NCBI RefSeq assembly: GCF_032027425.1
Contig: NZ_JAVSJA010000001.1
Coordinates: 4,228,001-4,292,000 of the forward strand
Source: Microcystis wesenbergii NRERC-220
GTDB taxonomy: Bacteria > Cyanobacteriota > Cyanobacteriia > Cyanobacteriales > Microcystaceae
Length of the DNA: 64,000 bases
Direction: 5' to 3'
The position numbers were made by a program, and so were the translations under genes. The notes below the pieces were generated by a model. That model was not told the DNA's origin, ran no database searches, and saw only the letters and a program-made list of their open reading frames with translations. Below are positions 1 to 8,596 of this stretch, in pieces (position 1 is the first letter of the stretch; the number at the start of each line of letters is the position of its first letter).

Positions 1-1176
1 ATTTATCGATAACCCGAATAATTTCATACAGATAATTGCGACGAGGGTAGAAAGAGGAATCGCTAGGGTAATGATAAAAGTCTGTCGCAGAGAACCGAGA
101 AAGACGAATACAGTCAGTCCTGCTAGAATTGTCCCCGCTAGTCCCGAGGAAACCACGTTATTAACCGCGTTTTGGATAAATACAGACTCATCGGTAGTGG
201 TGACGACTTGTATTCCCTCTGGAATTAACCCGGATTTTTTTAATTCGGCAATGCGTTTTTTGACCCCTTCTACCACAGCAATCGTGTTCGCATTCGGTTG
301 TTTTTGGACGCTAACCCTGACGGCATTTTTTCCATTTAGGGTGACAAAAATTCTTTGTTCTTCTGTCCCATCGATAACTCTGGCCACATCCCGCAGATAG
401 ATTTTTTCTTCGGGATTATTACTATCGGTCAGTGCTAAATCTTGGATATCCCCTACGTTTTTAAATTTCCCCACCGCACGGGTTAAAGGTTCCCCGGTTT
501 CTCCCTCTAGTCGGCCCCCAGAGATGTCCTGATTGCGTCTTTTTAGGGTGTCTAAAACCTGATTTAATCCCACTCCTAAAAATTGTAATCGCTGCAGGTC
601 AATATTAACTTGAATTTCTTCTCTAACTCCCCCAATCACGTCCACCACTGCCACTCCTTCCACAAATCCTAATTCTCTCCCTAATTCTTCATCGGCAAAT
701 AATCTTAAATCTTTTAGGGGTAGGGTATCGGAAACGAGAGCGAATTCATAGACGGGTAAACGAGAGGGTTCAAATTTATTTAAGCGCGGTTCCTCAATAA
801 TATCGGGTAAATTTTGTCGGACACGATTAAAACTTTCGGTAGCTTCATTTAAAGCGACATTTAAATCTCCCCCGGGTTGAAAAAATAAATCTACTCGCAT
901 CCTTCCCTCGCGAGTTTCTGAATAAACTTGCACTACTCCCTCGGTGGCACTCATTCCTTCTTCCAGGGGTTTAGTGACTTCTTCGAGAATGACTTCCGGG
1001 GACACTCCGGGTACATTCATCCTTAAACTAATGCGGGGATAAGTGATAGAAGGAAGCAAATCTACTTGTAAACGATTTAGAAAAAAAAGACCGATGATGA
1101 TAACTGCTATAGTTAACATCAATACTCCTATGTGACGACGAATTGATAGACCGCTTAGGGAGATGTTTTCTGACAT
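1..1176 (-). CDS. RND-family efflux permease (AcrB/HAE1 type), N-terminal part
   Basis: An open frame of 392 codons runs from an ATG at 1176 to the left edge without a stop, so the C-terminal part of the gene lies outside the window. The protein starts with a short cytoplasmic stretch (SLSGLSIRRH), then a hydrophobic helix at about residues 17-36, then a long periplasmic-type domain with the RND signatures ITYPRISL, PGVSPEVILEEVTKPLEE and a GLAGTILAGL membrane segment near the cut end. These proteins are inner-membrane proton antiporters that export drugs, solvents or metals with a membrane-fusion partner. The substrate cannot be told from this part, and no fusion-protein gene is visible. Confidence 0.9.
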   Translation of the reverse strand, partial: MSENISLSGLSIRRHIGVLMLTIAVIIIGLFFLNRLQVDLLPSITYPRISLRMNVPGVSPEVILEEVTKPLEEGMSATEGVVQVYSETREGRMRVDLFFQPGGDLNVALNEATESFNRVRQNLPDIIEEPRLNKFEPSRLPVYEFALVSDTLPLKDLRLFADEELGRELGFVEGVAVVDVIGGVREEIQVNIDLQRLQFLGVGLNQVLDTLKRRNQDISGGRLEGETGEPLTRAVGKFKNVGDIQDLALTDSNNPEEKIYLRDVARVIDGTEEQRIFVTLNGKNAVRVSVQKQPNANTIAVVEGVKKRIAELKKSGLIPEGIQVVTTTDESVFIQNAVNNVVSSGLAGTILAGLTVFVFLGSLRQTFIITLAIPLSTLVAIICMKLFGLSIN

Positions 1177-1192
1177 AATTATCTATGGGGGA

Positions 1193-1258
1193 GAGTAAAC
1201 AGTGAACAGTAAACAGTAAACAGTAAACAGTGACCAATCACTGATAACTGATAACTGA
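1193..1258. repeat. Heptanucleotide tandem repeats (ACAGTAA and TAACTGA types)
   Basis: Direct reading shows several copies of the 7-mer ACAGTAA followed by TAACTGA copies in the gap between the RND gene and the peptidase gene. Short tandem 7-mers of this kind recur at many intergenic sites in this window. Confidence 0.85.
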
Positions 1259-1936
1259 TTAATTGTGCATAACTCGACCGAAACTCCATAATTTTTGATA
1301 ATAATGACGACTAACGCTATCCTGATCATCGGTGAGGAGATTTATAGCGATACCATTGTTACCTGTTTCTTGTCCTGAACTGTGGATATATTGATTATTG
1401 CCTAGATATAAAGCCACATGATTAACTCTTTTATCACCAAAGAAAATTAAATCTCCCGGTAGTAATTCCTCTCGGTTTATTTTTTGACAAAAAGCCTCCT
1501 GTTGATAGGAATCCCTCGGCAACCAAATGTCAAAGCTGGCAAAAGCGGCCTGGATTAATCCTGAACAATCGTAATTAGGTGCAAGGGTTCCACCCCAGAG
1601 ATAATGATTGGTACGGTTCCTTGCTTCCTGAGTAAAAGTGATAATCTCAGGAATATGTTTTTCTATGTCTGAACGAGTTAGAGGAATTTTTTGATAAGCT
1701 GTGGTGGCCACCGCAATTGCATCTAAATCTTCTCCGGATAGCCAAGCTAAATAATTATCTTCCCTTAGCTGAATTTGTAGCCCTTTTTCGGTAATTTCTA
1801 GGGAAATAAATTTTAATTGTCTTCCCCGTTGTGCTTGGGTAGCTAACTCTTGACAACTGGGAGAATTGTAGAGATTTAAGTCTCTTTTACAGAGATATTC
1901 TTGGGTGGATGATAGGGGAAGAGAGATGATTTTCAT
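1259..1936 (-). CDS. NlpC/P60 (C40) peptidoglycan endopeptidase
   Basis: A 225-residue protein. An N-terminal SH3-like region (about 1-90) precedes a papain-like NlpC/P60 domain (about 100-220). The catalytic cysteine is seen in NYDCSGLIQAAF (Cys124), the catalytic histidine in VNHVALYLG (His173) and the third polar residue in YIHSSGQ (His185). The size and domain order match the cyanobacterial gamma-D-glutamyl-diamino acid endopeptidases, which cut the stem peptide of peptidoglycan. No obvious signal peptide is present, so a role in muropeptide recycling is as likely as wall remodelling. It converges with no neighbour and appears to be transcribed alone. Confidence 0.88.
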   Translation of the reverse strand: MKIISLPLSSTQEYLCKRDLNLYNSPSCQELATQAQRGRQLKFISLEITEKGLQIQLREDNYLAWLSGEDLDAIAVATTAYQKIPLTRSDIEKHIPEIITFTQEARNRTNHYLWGGTLAPNYDCSGLIQAAFASFDIWLPRDSYQQEAFCQKINREELLPGDLIFFGDKRVNHVALYLGNNQYIHSSGQETGNNGIAINLLTDDQDSVSRHYYQKLWSFGRVMHN

Positions 1937-2093
1937 AAAAAATATATCAGAATTATTTTGACAGAAAAAACTGCCCGACTAGCCAAAAACTAAGGTATAA
2001 ATTGAGGATTGAATCAGAAAATAAATAAAGAGAATAACCTTAGTTCTGTTATCTTCAAGTTTCCACCTCTCTTAATTCTTTACTACAGAGATA

Positions 2094-2261
2094 AGCTGCC
2101 CGTGCCTTTAAATTGCTTGTTGAGATAAGGCACTCTTGCACTCTTGCAAGGGGCAAGACCCCCCCAACCCCCCACCCCCCCTGCCCCCCCGACATCGGGG
2201 GGGCGGGGGGCCGGGGAGATTGAGTTAATCTAAGGATAAGCGTTTAAAATGCGTCTTAGCA
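2094..2261. repeat. MITE family 1 (TAAGCT...AGCTTA ends), copy with C/G-rich cargo
   Basis: The left end reads AGCTGCCCGTGCCTTTAAA and the right end GCGTCTTAGC, flanked by TA on both sides (2092-2093 and 2262-2263). The same ends occur at 44908-45026 (opposite orientation) and at 51838, and the left end at 47771. The interior varies: here it holds CTCTTGCA repeats and a C-run/G-run hairpin (CCCCCCGACATCGGGGGG). Terminal inverted repeats, the flanking TA and the lack of a gene make this a miniature inverted-repeat element. The mobilising transposase is inferred to be of the IS630/Tc1 type because of the TA target. Confidence 0.7.
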
Positions 2262-2297
2262 TAATCTATAACTGAACTGAATCCCTGAAAAATTATT

Positions 2298-2470
2298 AAA
2301 CCTCTGGCATAATCAACTTTTCAGGGTTCAAAAACGGCAAAAATAAGGATTAAATGGCATAAAATCGGTAAATAGACTATTTAACAGCTTATTATTCATT
2401 CTCAATTTTCCTGACTACTGACTACTGACCCCTAACCCTAACAACAATTTTTGATTTTTACAACAGGTCT
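2298..2470. repeat. MITE family 2 (CCTCTTGCA-type ends), copy 1
   Basis: One end reads AAACCTCTGGCATAATCAA and the other, on the complementary strand, AGACCTGTTGTAAAAATCAA. The interior carries the conserved TCAGGGTTCAAAAACGGCA block and CAGTAGT heptamers. Related copies lie at 15502-15681, 22912-23165 and 62165-62320. The ends match those of the IS5-like element at 48184-49378 (AGACCTCTTGCAAAA), which suggests that IS mobilises the family. Confidence 0.7.
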
Positions 2471-2615
2471 ATGATAGCCAGTTCCTTAACAATATGTTAC
2501 AATAGCCGGCGAGAGGGGAGTGACCAATATCTGGAACTTTTGGGCTAGAGATAGATTCTAGGGATCAGCAGTCACCTCCTAAAGTAAGCTTTTAATCAGA
2601 TGTTGAGGTTAGTCC

Positions 2616-4004
2616 ATGGCCAATGTTTCGGGGCGGTTTGAAAAGCAAGAATACAGCCAAAACTCAGAAAATACCGTCGCAGTGGTCAGTTCAGTCATGT
2701 CTGGTTTAAAAAAAGCATCTCCCCTGCAAAAGGGCTTATTTTGGGGAATAACCCTCAGTTTTACCGCCCTAGTTTCCGCCACTCTCGGGGCTGCCGTCGC
2801 TTTAATTAGTCCCTTACCCGCACCAATTGGGGCTATCTTCCAAAAAACGACTTTTCCCACCCAAACAGACATCCTTGAGGCCCAAGCTTGGAATAGCTTA
2901 ATCAATCAGCAGCTTTCTCGTCCTGTTAATATTTTAGTTATGGGCATCGATCGAGTTTTAGATGCCAAAAACAGCGACGATGTATTTAAAGGTCGCAGCG
3001 ATACCATGCTCCTAGTGCGCTTCGATCCTAGCGATAAAACCGTGAGAATGCTGTCTATCCCTCGCGATAGCCGCGTCAGAATCCCCGGCCACGGTTTCAC
3101 TAAAATTAACGATGCTAACGTTCACGGCGGACCGACTCTAGCAGCAGAAGTGGTCAGTAATACTTTAGGGGATGTCACCGTTGATCGCTATGTGCGGGTG
3201 ACTACCGATGCCTTTAAGGAATTAGTCGATTTAGTCGGGGGTGTAGAGGTTTATGTACCCGAACGAATGTATCATAAAGATGTCACCCAAAAATTAGAAA
3301 TTGATTTACAAGAGGGTTGGCAAAATCTCAACGGCGACCAAGCAGAACAATTTGCCCGTTTTCGTAACCAGCAATACGGCGATATTGGTCGCGTACAAAG
3401 ACAACAAATTTTATTAAAAGCACTCCAACAAAAGATTTTTAGTCCGACAATTCTCCCCAGTCTCCCGAAAGCAGTACAGGTTTTACAACAATATATCGAT
3501 ACGAACTTAAGCGTCGAGGAAATGCTGGCTATTGCTAATTTTGGCCGGGAAATTAAACAGGATGACTTAAGAATGATCCTACTCCCTGGCCGGTTTAATA
3601 ACCTCGAAGAATACGATGGTCGGAGTTATTGGATTTTGAACCGTAGCGAAATTAAGACCATTGTGGCTAATAATTTTACCGATAACTATTCCCAGGGAGA
3701 ACCCTCCGTTTATAGTCTGCGGATTGCCATTCAAAATGCCACCCATACCAAAGGTTTAGCCCGTCGTACTCGTGATTATCTGGCCAAACAGGGCTACACA
3801 AATGTTTATATTAGCGATGACTCCTCTCAAAAGCTAGAAACCACGGCAATTATTGCCCAAAAAGGTGATATTCAGTCCGCTAACCTCTTGAAAAATCAAT
3901 TGGGAATCGGTAAAGTAGAATCATCCTCCACTGGTGCTTTAGACTCAGACCTAACTATTCGGGTGGGTGATGATGCAGCCCAGTTTCTCAACGCTCAACA
4001 GTAA
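2616..4004 (+). CDS. LytR-CpsA-Psr (LCP) family protein with C-terminal LytR_C domain
   Basis: A 462-residue protein. A cytoplasmic tail of about 40 residues is followed by one membrane segment (about 43-70) and then the LCP catalytic domain (about 105-275). Its conserved motifs are [45 protein letters not shown] and [17 protein letters not shown], whose Arg and Asp residues bind the polyprenyl pyrophosphate. A LytR_C domain fills about 365-455. LCP enzymes transfer lipid-linked glycopolymers to peptidoglycan; in cyanobacteria the likely acceptors are sheath or S-layer-anchoring polysaccharides. The next gene starts 2 bp after the stop, so the two are probably co-transcribed. Confidence 0.92.
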   Translation: MANVSGRFEKQEYSQNSENTVAVVSSVMSGLKKASPLQKGLFWGITLSFTALVSATLGAAVALISPLPAPIGAIFQKTTFPTQTDILEAQAWNSLINQQLSRPVNILVMGIDRVLDAKNSDDVFKGRSDTMLLVRFDPSDKTVRMLSIPRDSRVRIPGHGFTKINDANVHGGPTLAAEVVSNTLGDVTVDRYVRVTTDAFKELVDLVGGVEVYVPERMYHKDVTQKLEIDLQEGWQNLNGDQAEQFARFRNQQYGDIGRVQRQQILLKALQQKIFSPTILPSLPKAVQVLQQYIDTNLSVEEMLAIANFGREIKQDDLRMILLPGRFNNLEEYDGRSYWILNRSEIKTIVANNFTDNYSQGEPSVYSLRIAIQNATHTKGLARRTRDYLAKQGYTNVYISDDSSQKLETTAIIAQKGDIQSANLLKNQLGIGKVESSSTGALDSDLTIRVGDDAAQFLNAQQ

Positions 4005-4006
4005 CA

Positions 4007-4507
4007 ATGTTGAAAAATTTTTTCAGTCTGGTTTTAATTATTTTGCTGGCGATTCTTTGGCTACTTTTTGCGGCCCGTCCGGGGGCTTTGGCCCAAGATA
4101 AAACGATTAACTATAGTTTTGCCCAGCTGCAAGATCGGGATTTTTCCCATCAGGATTTGCGCGGAGGAGTTTTCGCCGCTGCCGCTATGCGGGGAGTTAA
4201 CCTAGAAGGGGCTGATTTATCCTATAGTATTCTCACCGAGGCTGTCCTCTTAAAAGCTAACTTAAAAGGGGCCGATTTAACCGCATCTTTGGTAGATAGA
4301 GTCACCCTCGATTTTGCCGATTTAACTAATACTATTTTTACCGATGCGATCGCTACTCGCAGCCGTTTTTATGACACAATTATTACCGGGGCCGATTTCA
4401 CTAACGCGGTAATTGATAACTATCAGGTCAAGTTAATGTGTGAACGGGCCGATGGGATTAATCCAGTCACGGGAGTGGCCACCAGAGATAGTTTAGGCTG
4501 TGATTAG
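4007..4507 (+). CDS. Pentapeptide-repeat protein with signal peptide
   Basis: A 166-residue protein with a hydrophobic N-terminal segment ending in an AxA-like site (ARPGALAQD), so export to the periplasm or thylakoid lumen is expected. Residues about 45-140 show A(D/N)LXX pentapeptides ([46 protein letters not shown]) that should fold as a right-handed quadrilateral beta-helix. The function of lumenal pentapeptide proteins is unknown. The gene is coupled to the upstream LCP gene by a 2-bp gap and is followed by a strong hairpin at 4554-4593. Confidence 0.85.
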   Translation: MLKNFFSLVLIILLAILWLLFAARPGALAQDKTINYSFAQLQDRDFSHQDLRGGVFAAAAMRGVNLEGADLSYSILTEAVLLKANLKGADLTASLVDRVTLDFADLTNTIFTDAIATRSRFYDTIITGADFTNAVIDNYQVKLMCERADGINPVTGVATRDSLGCD

Positions 4508-4553
4508 CAATTCCGGGCAGATTCTAGCTGACTGCTCAAAAATAGCCTACCTC

Positions 4554-4593
4554 CTACATCCCGGCTGTCTCGATCGAGACAGCCGGGATGTAG
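4554..4593. terminator. Perfect 40-bp palindrome, probable terminator
   Basis: The two 20-nt arms (CTACATCCCGGCTGTCTCGA and its exact complement) pair completely, so the transcript folds into an uninterrupted stem with almost no loop. It lies 47 bp after the pentapeptide gene and is followed by AATAAAAAT rather than a long T tract. A terminator or processing site between that gene and trpG is the simplest reading. Confidence 0.6.
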
Positions 4594-4634
4594 AATAAAA
4601 ATACTGAGCGAGGCTAGAGAAAGGAGAGGGACTC

Positions 4635-5222
4635 TTGATAATCGTCATCGATAACTATGATAGTTTTACCTACAATTTAGTCCAGTATTTGGGAGAATTA
4701 GCCTCCGAGTTCCCGATCGCCGTGCCGATCGAGGTCTATCGTAATGATAAAATCGATCTGGCCACAATCGAACAAATGCGGCCGGATGGAATTGTCATTT
4801 CCCCCGGTCCCGGTCGTCCGGTCGATGCGGGCATATCTCTGGAATTAATCGCCAAATTTGGCCCCTATATGCCGATTTTGGGGGTCTGTCTCGGTCATCA
4901 AAGTATCGGTCAGGTATTCGGAGGGGATGTGGTCCGGGCCCCGGTCTTGATGCACGGCAAAACTTCGCCAATCTATCACAACAATGAAGGGGTATTTCAA
5001 GGGTTAGAAAATCCTTTTACTGCCACCCGTTACCATAGTTTAGTGGTCGAGCGCTCCACCATGCCGGATAATTTAGAGATCACGGCCTGGGTCGAAGATG
5101 GTACGGTCATGGGAGTCCGTCATCGGGATTACCCCCACATTCAAGGAGTACAATTTCATCCCGAAAGTATTTTAACCACTGCCGGCAAGGAACTTTTAAG
5201 AAACTTTCTCCGATCCCTCTAG
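4635..5222 (+). CDS. trpG: Anthranilate/aminodeoxychorismate synthase glutamine amidotransferase subunit
   Basis: A class I glutamine amidotransferase of 195 residues. The triad is visible: the nucleophile in GVCLGHQSIGQ, and His and Glu in GVQFHPESIL. The N-terminus IDNYDSFTYNLVQY and ISPGPGRP are typical of TrpG/PabA. It releases ammonia from glutamine for the chorismate-using partner; TrpE is encoded 4 kb downstream (9264-10784) but not in the same operon, so the subunit may also serve PabB. The start is a TTG at 4635, chosen because an AAGGAG ribosome-binding site (4621-4626) sits at correct spacing and the protein begins exactly where the family begins. Confidence 0.92.
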   Translation: MIIVIDNYDSFTYNLVQYLGELASEFPIAVPIEVYRNDKIDLATIEQMRPDGIVISPGPGRPVDAGISLELIAKFGPYMPILGVCLGHQSIGQVFGGDVVRAPVLMHGKTSPIYHNNEGVFQGLENPFTATRYHSLVVERSTMPDNLEITAWVEDGTVMGVRHRDYPHIQGVQFHPESILTTAGKELLRNFLRSL

Positions 5223-5283
5223 TGTTTGCTAATCCCCAACCCCTGAAATTAACCTTAACTTGATTAATTCTGCATCTATATTT

Positions 5284-6093
5284 ATGAAAAGGCGAAATTT
5301 TATCTTATCGGCGGGGGCAAGTTTCTTAACCGTGGGAGTAAGCGCAGTTTTAGCGGAAACTAAACCGAAACCGACTAACCCCACTTCCCCCCAAAAACCC
5401 GATAATTCCCTCTTAGTTCAATGGTTGGGTCATAGTTGCTTTTTATTCACTGGAGGAGGGCAAAGAGTCCTAGTTAATCCCTTCCGGGCGATTGGTTGTA
5501 CGGCGGGTTTTCCTTTGCCAAAAGTAGAAGCAGATATCGTTTTAATTAGTAGTCAACTGTGGGATGAAGGGGCGGCCGAGAATTTACCCGGTAATCCGAA
5601 AATTTTGTTTGAGCCGGGGGCCTATGATCTTGGTAAATTAAAATTACAGGGCATTAGTATCGCCCACGATCGCATGGGTGGGCAACGTTTCGGTATGAAT
5701 GTGGCCTGGCGTTGGACCCAAGCGGGGATTAGTATTGTCCATTTAGGGGGAGCAGCGGCCCCGCTCGCATTAGAACAAAGAATTCTCCTAGGTTCGCCAG
5801 ATTTAGCTTTTATTCCCGTGGGAGGTGGTCCAAAAAATTATAATCCCCAAGAAGCAAAACAGGCGATCGAAGTTTTACAACCGCGAATTGCTGTCCCAAC
5901 TCAATACTTTACCAGTGCCGCCGATAAAAATGCCTGTGAATTGGTGTCTGTAGATGAGTTTCTCAAGTTAGTCAAGGATAAAAATATCCGTTTAATCGAG
6001 GACAATAAATTACGGATTCGTGCCGCCGATTTACCGAAAAAAGGGACTCTCATTCGCGTGTTTGACTACCGCAAGCTGTTACAGAAATCCTAA
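5284..6093 (+). CDS. Metallo-beta-lactamase-fold protein with degenerate metal site, exported
   Basis: About 269 residues from the ATG at 5284; a TTG at 5260 would add eight residues ahead of the twin-arginine-like motif MKRRNFILS. The N-terminus then looks like a Tat or lipoprotein-type signal (KRRNF plus hydrophobic stretch). The body resembles UlaG-type lactonase folds (VQWLGHSCFLF, VLVNPF, ADIVLISS, IVHLGG, DLAFIPVGG, AVPTQYFT). Where active family members carry HxHxDH, this one has SSQLWDEG, so the canonical zinc ligands are missing. Catalysis is therefore doubtful; the real substrate is unknown. Confidence 0.7.
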   Translation: MKRRNFILSAGASFLTVGVSAVLAETKPKPTNPTSPQKPDNSLLVQWLGHSCFLFTGGGQRVLVNPFRAIGCTAGFPLPKVEADIVLISSQLWDEGAAENLPGNPKILFEPGAYDLGKLKLQGISIAHDRMGGQRFGMNVAWRWTQAGISIVHLGGAAAPLALEQRILLGSPDLAFIPVGGGPKNYNPQEAKQAIEVLQPRIAVPTQYFTSAADKNACELVSVDEFLKLVKDKNIRLIEDNKLRIRAADLPKKGTLIRVFDYRKLLQKS

Positions 6094-6272
6094 TTTTTAG
6101 GAGCCAATGACCTAGACCTAGGCCTATTGATTAACTAATTTTCCTCGTGTAACGCACCATCAATTTCCTGATATTCCCCGGGTTACGTTGTTGCTAACTC
6201 GCCCTACAGCCCTGATCATAAATCAGGGTTATAATTATTTTTAGTAAATTCCAGAATATTCAGCCCCAAAGA

Positions 6273-6506
6273 ATGTCTATGTTACTGCAAGACCTAAAGG
6301 AAGAAGCGGTTAAGCTATCACCGAGCGATCGACTGGCGCTGGTTAGCGCCATTATTGAGTCCTTGCAGAGTACCCCAATTGCTAGACCTGATCGTTCTGG
6401 TGCAATTCAAAGGATGCGTGGCTTACTCAAAACAGACCAACTTGCACCAACCGACCAAGAAGTAACTGCCATGTTGGAAGAGCGTCGGGTGGAGAAATAT
6501 CTTTAG
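6273..6506 (+). CDS. Antitoxin-like small protein (orphan partner of a truncated PIN toxin)
   Basis: A 77-residue protein, rich in charged residues, with helical N-terminal sequence LQDLKEEAVKLSPSDRLALV and a C-terminal charged tail. Its size, composition and position resemble type II antitoxins of the addiction-module kind. Its stop TAG overlaps by one base the GTG of a frame that begins MRVLINTNVLLDF, the start of a VapC-type PIN toxin, which is the usual overlap of such operons. The toxin is reduced to a stump, so this gene is probably an orphan. No DNA-binding motif could be assigned with certainty. Confidence 0.6.
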   Translation: MSMLLQDLKEEAVKLSPSDRLALVSAIIESLQSTPIARPDRSGAIQRMRGLLKTDQLAPTDQEVTAMLEERRVEKYL

Positions 6507-6583
6507 TGAGAGTTTTAATTAATACTAATGTTCTGCTAGATTTTCTGTGTTCTCTAAAAATTGCTTTAACAATCTTATTGAAA
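6506..6583 (+). pseudogene. Remnant of PIN-domain (VapC-like) toxin, fused in frame to the permease
   Basis: From the GTG at 6506 the frame encodes MRVLINTNVLLDFL, which matches the first beta strand and first acidic residue region of PIN ribonucleases, although the usual aspartate of IDTN is Asn here. After about 14-16 residues the similarity stops and the frame runs without a stop into the ABC permease that begins at 6584. A deletion that removed most of the toxin and the sequence upstream of the permease would explain this. Whether a fused product is made is unknown. Confidence 0.6.
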
Positions 6584-8221
6584 ATGTTTTTGCTGAAAGA
6601 ATCTCGCTCTTTTTTTAGACAGGGATGGACAATTGCGGTTTTACTAATTGCCCTGCTTGTTTCCCTGCCGATTTTATCGGTTGCCAGTAGTTTATTAACT
6701 AATTCTAGTCAAGTCTGGCAACATCTGATCGAAACTGTTCTCTGGGATTATCTGGTTAATTCTTTTTGGTTAATGTGCGGGGTGGGCAGCGGCGTTTTAA
6801 TCATCGGTGTCGGCACCGCTTGGTTAACAACGATGTGTCAATTTCCCGGTTGTCAACAATTTCAATGGTTATTATTACTACCCCTTGCCGCTCCTGCCTA
6901 TCTCTTGGCCTATACTTATACCAATATGATGGACTATTTTGGTCCGGTGCAGACGTTCTTAAGAAGTGTTTTCGCTTGGGATAGTGTCGAGGATTATTGG
7001 TTTCCTAGTATCCGTTCTCTCTGGGGGGGGATTCTGATGTTAATACTGGTGCTTTATCCCTACGTTTATCTGTTAGCAAGGGTCGGTTTTTTAGAACAAT
7101 CTGTCTGTACGGTGGAGGCAAGTCGCTCCTTGGGATGTAATCCTTGGCGCGGTTTTTTTACCGTCGCTTTACCCCTAGCAAGACCGGCAATTATGGCGGG
7201 ATTAGCTCTAGCTTTAATGGAAACTCTTAATGATTTTGGTACGGTGCAGTATTTCGGAATTAATGCTTTTACCACGGGGATTTATAATACTTGGTTCGGT
7301 ATGGGCGATCGCATAGCAGCGGGGCAGTTATCAACAGTTTTAATGGTATTTATCCTCGTTTTAGTTTTCCTTGAACAATCCTCCCGTCGTCAAGTTCGTT
7401 ACTATGAAATGACCAATCGTTTCCAGTCACCGACTAAGTACGAACTAGGACTTGTTCGGAGTTTCTTGGCAATGATCTCCTGTTTTTTACCAGTATTTCT
7501 TGGGTTTATTGCCCCCGCTTTCTATCTGGCCTATCTAGCCTTTAATCACGCCCAAGAAACTTTTAATAATGACTTTTTTAGTTTATCGGGAAACAGTTTT
7601 TTTCTGGCTAGTTTAAGCGCAATTATTGCGGTAGTTTTAGCTTTAATTCTCGCCTACGGGGAAAGACTTAATCCGAATAAAACTCTTAAGCTTTCTGTGC
7701 GGATTGCTGCCGCTGGTTACGCTATCCCCGGCATTGTTATCGCCGTGGGGGTTTTAATTCCTATCGGTAAACTAGATAACTTTTTCAATCAAGGATTAAA
7801 TATCAATTTAATTCTGAGCGGCACGATTTTCTGTGTGATTTTTGCCTATATTGTCCGGTTTTTAGCCGTAGCTTTTTCCACGTTAGAATCGAGTTTAAGT
7901 AAAATTAAACCTAGTTTAGATGATGCTTCCCGCAGCCTTGGCTATGGCACTGGTGCCACTTTAATTAAAGTGCATATTCCTCTTTTATCGGGGGGATTAT
8001 TGACGGCGGCTATGTTAGTTTTTGTCGATGTGATGAAGGAATTACCGGCTACTTTGGTCTTAAGACCTTTTAATTTTGATACCCTGGCGGTGCGCGTTTA
8101 TCAATACGCCAGTGATGAACGTTTGGTGGAAGCGGCAGCCCCGGCCCTGGCCATAGTCCTAGTGGGATTAATTCCGGTAATCTTTTTAAGTTGGCAAATT
8201 TCCCGAAGGGCGATCGATTAA
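6584..8221 (+). CDS. Iron(III) ABC transporter permease, double-domain (FutB/SfuB type)
   Basis: About 545 residues from the ATG at 6584, with roughly twelve membrane segments arranged as two homologous binding-protein-dependent transport domains. Each half contains an EAA loop: EASRSLGCNPWRGFFTVALP in the first and DDASRSLGYGTGATLIKVHIP in the second. These loops contact the ATPase. The fused two-domain form and the length match ferric iron permeases (FutB in cyanobacteria). No periplasmic binding protein or ATPase gene is adjacent. The reading frame continues upstream into a PIN toxin stump; the ATG at 6584 is preferred because the mature permease sequence starts there. Confidence 0.88.
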   Translation: MFLLKESRSFFRQGWTIAVLLIALLVSLPILSVASSLLTNSSQVWQHLIETVLWDYLVNSFWLMCGVGSGVLIIGVGTAWLTTMCQFPGCQQFQWLLLLPLAAPAYLLAYTYTNMMDYFGPVQTFLRSVFAWDSVEDYWFPSIRSLWGGILMLILVLYPYVYLLARVGFLEQSVCTVEASRSLGCNPWRGFFTVALPLARPAIMAGLALALMETLNDFGTVQYFGINAFTTGIYNTWFGMGDRIAAGQLSTVLMVFILVLVFLEQSSRRQVRYYEMTNRFQSPTKYELGLVRSFLAMISCFLPVFLGFIAPAFYLAYLAFNHAQETFNNDFFSLSGNSFFLASLSAIIAVVLALILAYGERLNPNKTLKLSVRIAAAGYAIPGIVIAVGVLIPIGKLDNFFNQGLNINLILSGTIFCVIFAYIVRFLAVAFSTLESSLSKIKPSLDDASRSLGYGTGATLIKVHIPLLSGGLLTAAMLVFVDVMKELPATLVLRPFNFDTLAVRVYQYASDERLVEAAAPALAIVLVGLIPVIFLSWQISRRAID

Positions 8222-8596
8222 ATCAGTGGGCGAGCGCCAGGCGGCTTAGTTCGGTGTGGCTGAATAAATCTAAAAACCCTGTTGGATAATATTTTTAGGC
8301 CTTTTTAAAATCAAAAAGTGCCAGTCCTGGCAGTGATCGGGGGGGGAAATTTAGGCACTTTTTGCCTGAAAATGGGTAAAACCCCACACCCCACACCCCC
8401 CCTGCCCCCCCGATGTCGGGGGGGTTGGGGGGGCCACACCCTGCCTCCACGAAAAACTTTTTCGGTAAATCCTAGTTCTATAGTCTAGTACAAAATAATG
8501 TTACAGTTCTTGACAAGACTACTAGAGAGAGGGGGTGTCAGTGATAGGATTCCCTAAAACCCCTTTTCTTTATTTTTGTAGAGAGAACAAAATCCT
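8222..8596. other. Intergenic region upstream of psaD with C/G-rich hairpin repeat
   Basis: Contains CACACCCC heptamer-type repeats and a C-run/G-run palindrome (8397-8436, core CCCCCCGATGTCGGGGGG) like those at 2157-2217 and 47806-47870. The last 100 bp before psaD include TTGACA at 8510-8515, but no convincing -10 element at 17 bp, so the psaD promoter is not assigned. Confidence 0.6.

Larger units (their letters stand above)
1937..2615. other. 679-bp intergenic region holding two small mobile repeats
   Basis: No credible gene lies here. The stretch contains one copy each of two dispersed inverted-repeat elements (2094-2261 and 2298-2470, listed separately). The remaining 145 bp before the LCP gene presumably carry its promoter, but no clear -10/-35 pair was recognised. 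Confidence 0.7.
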
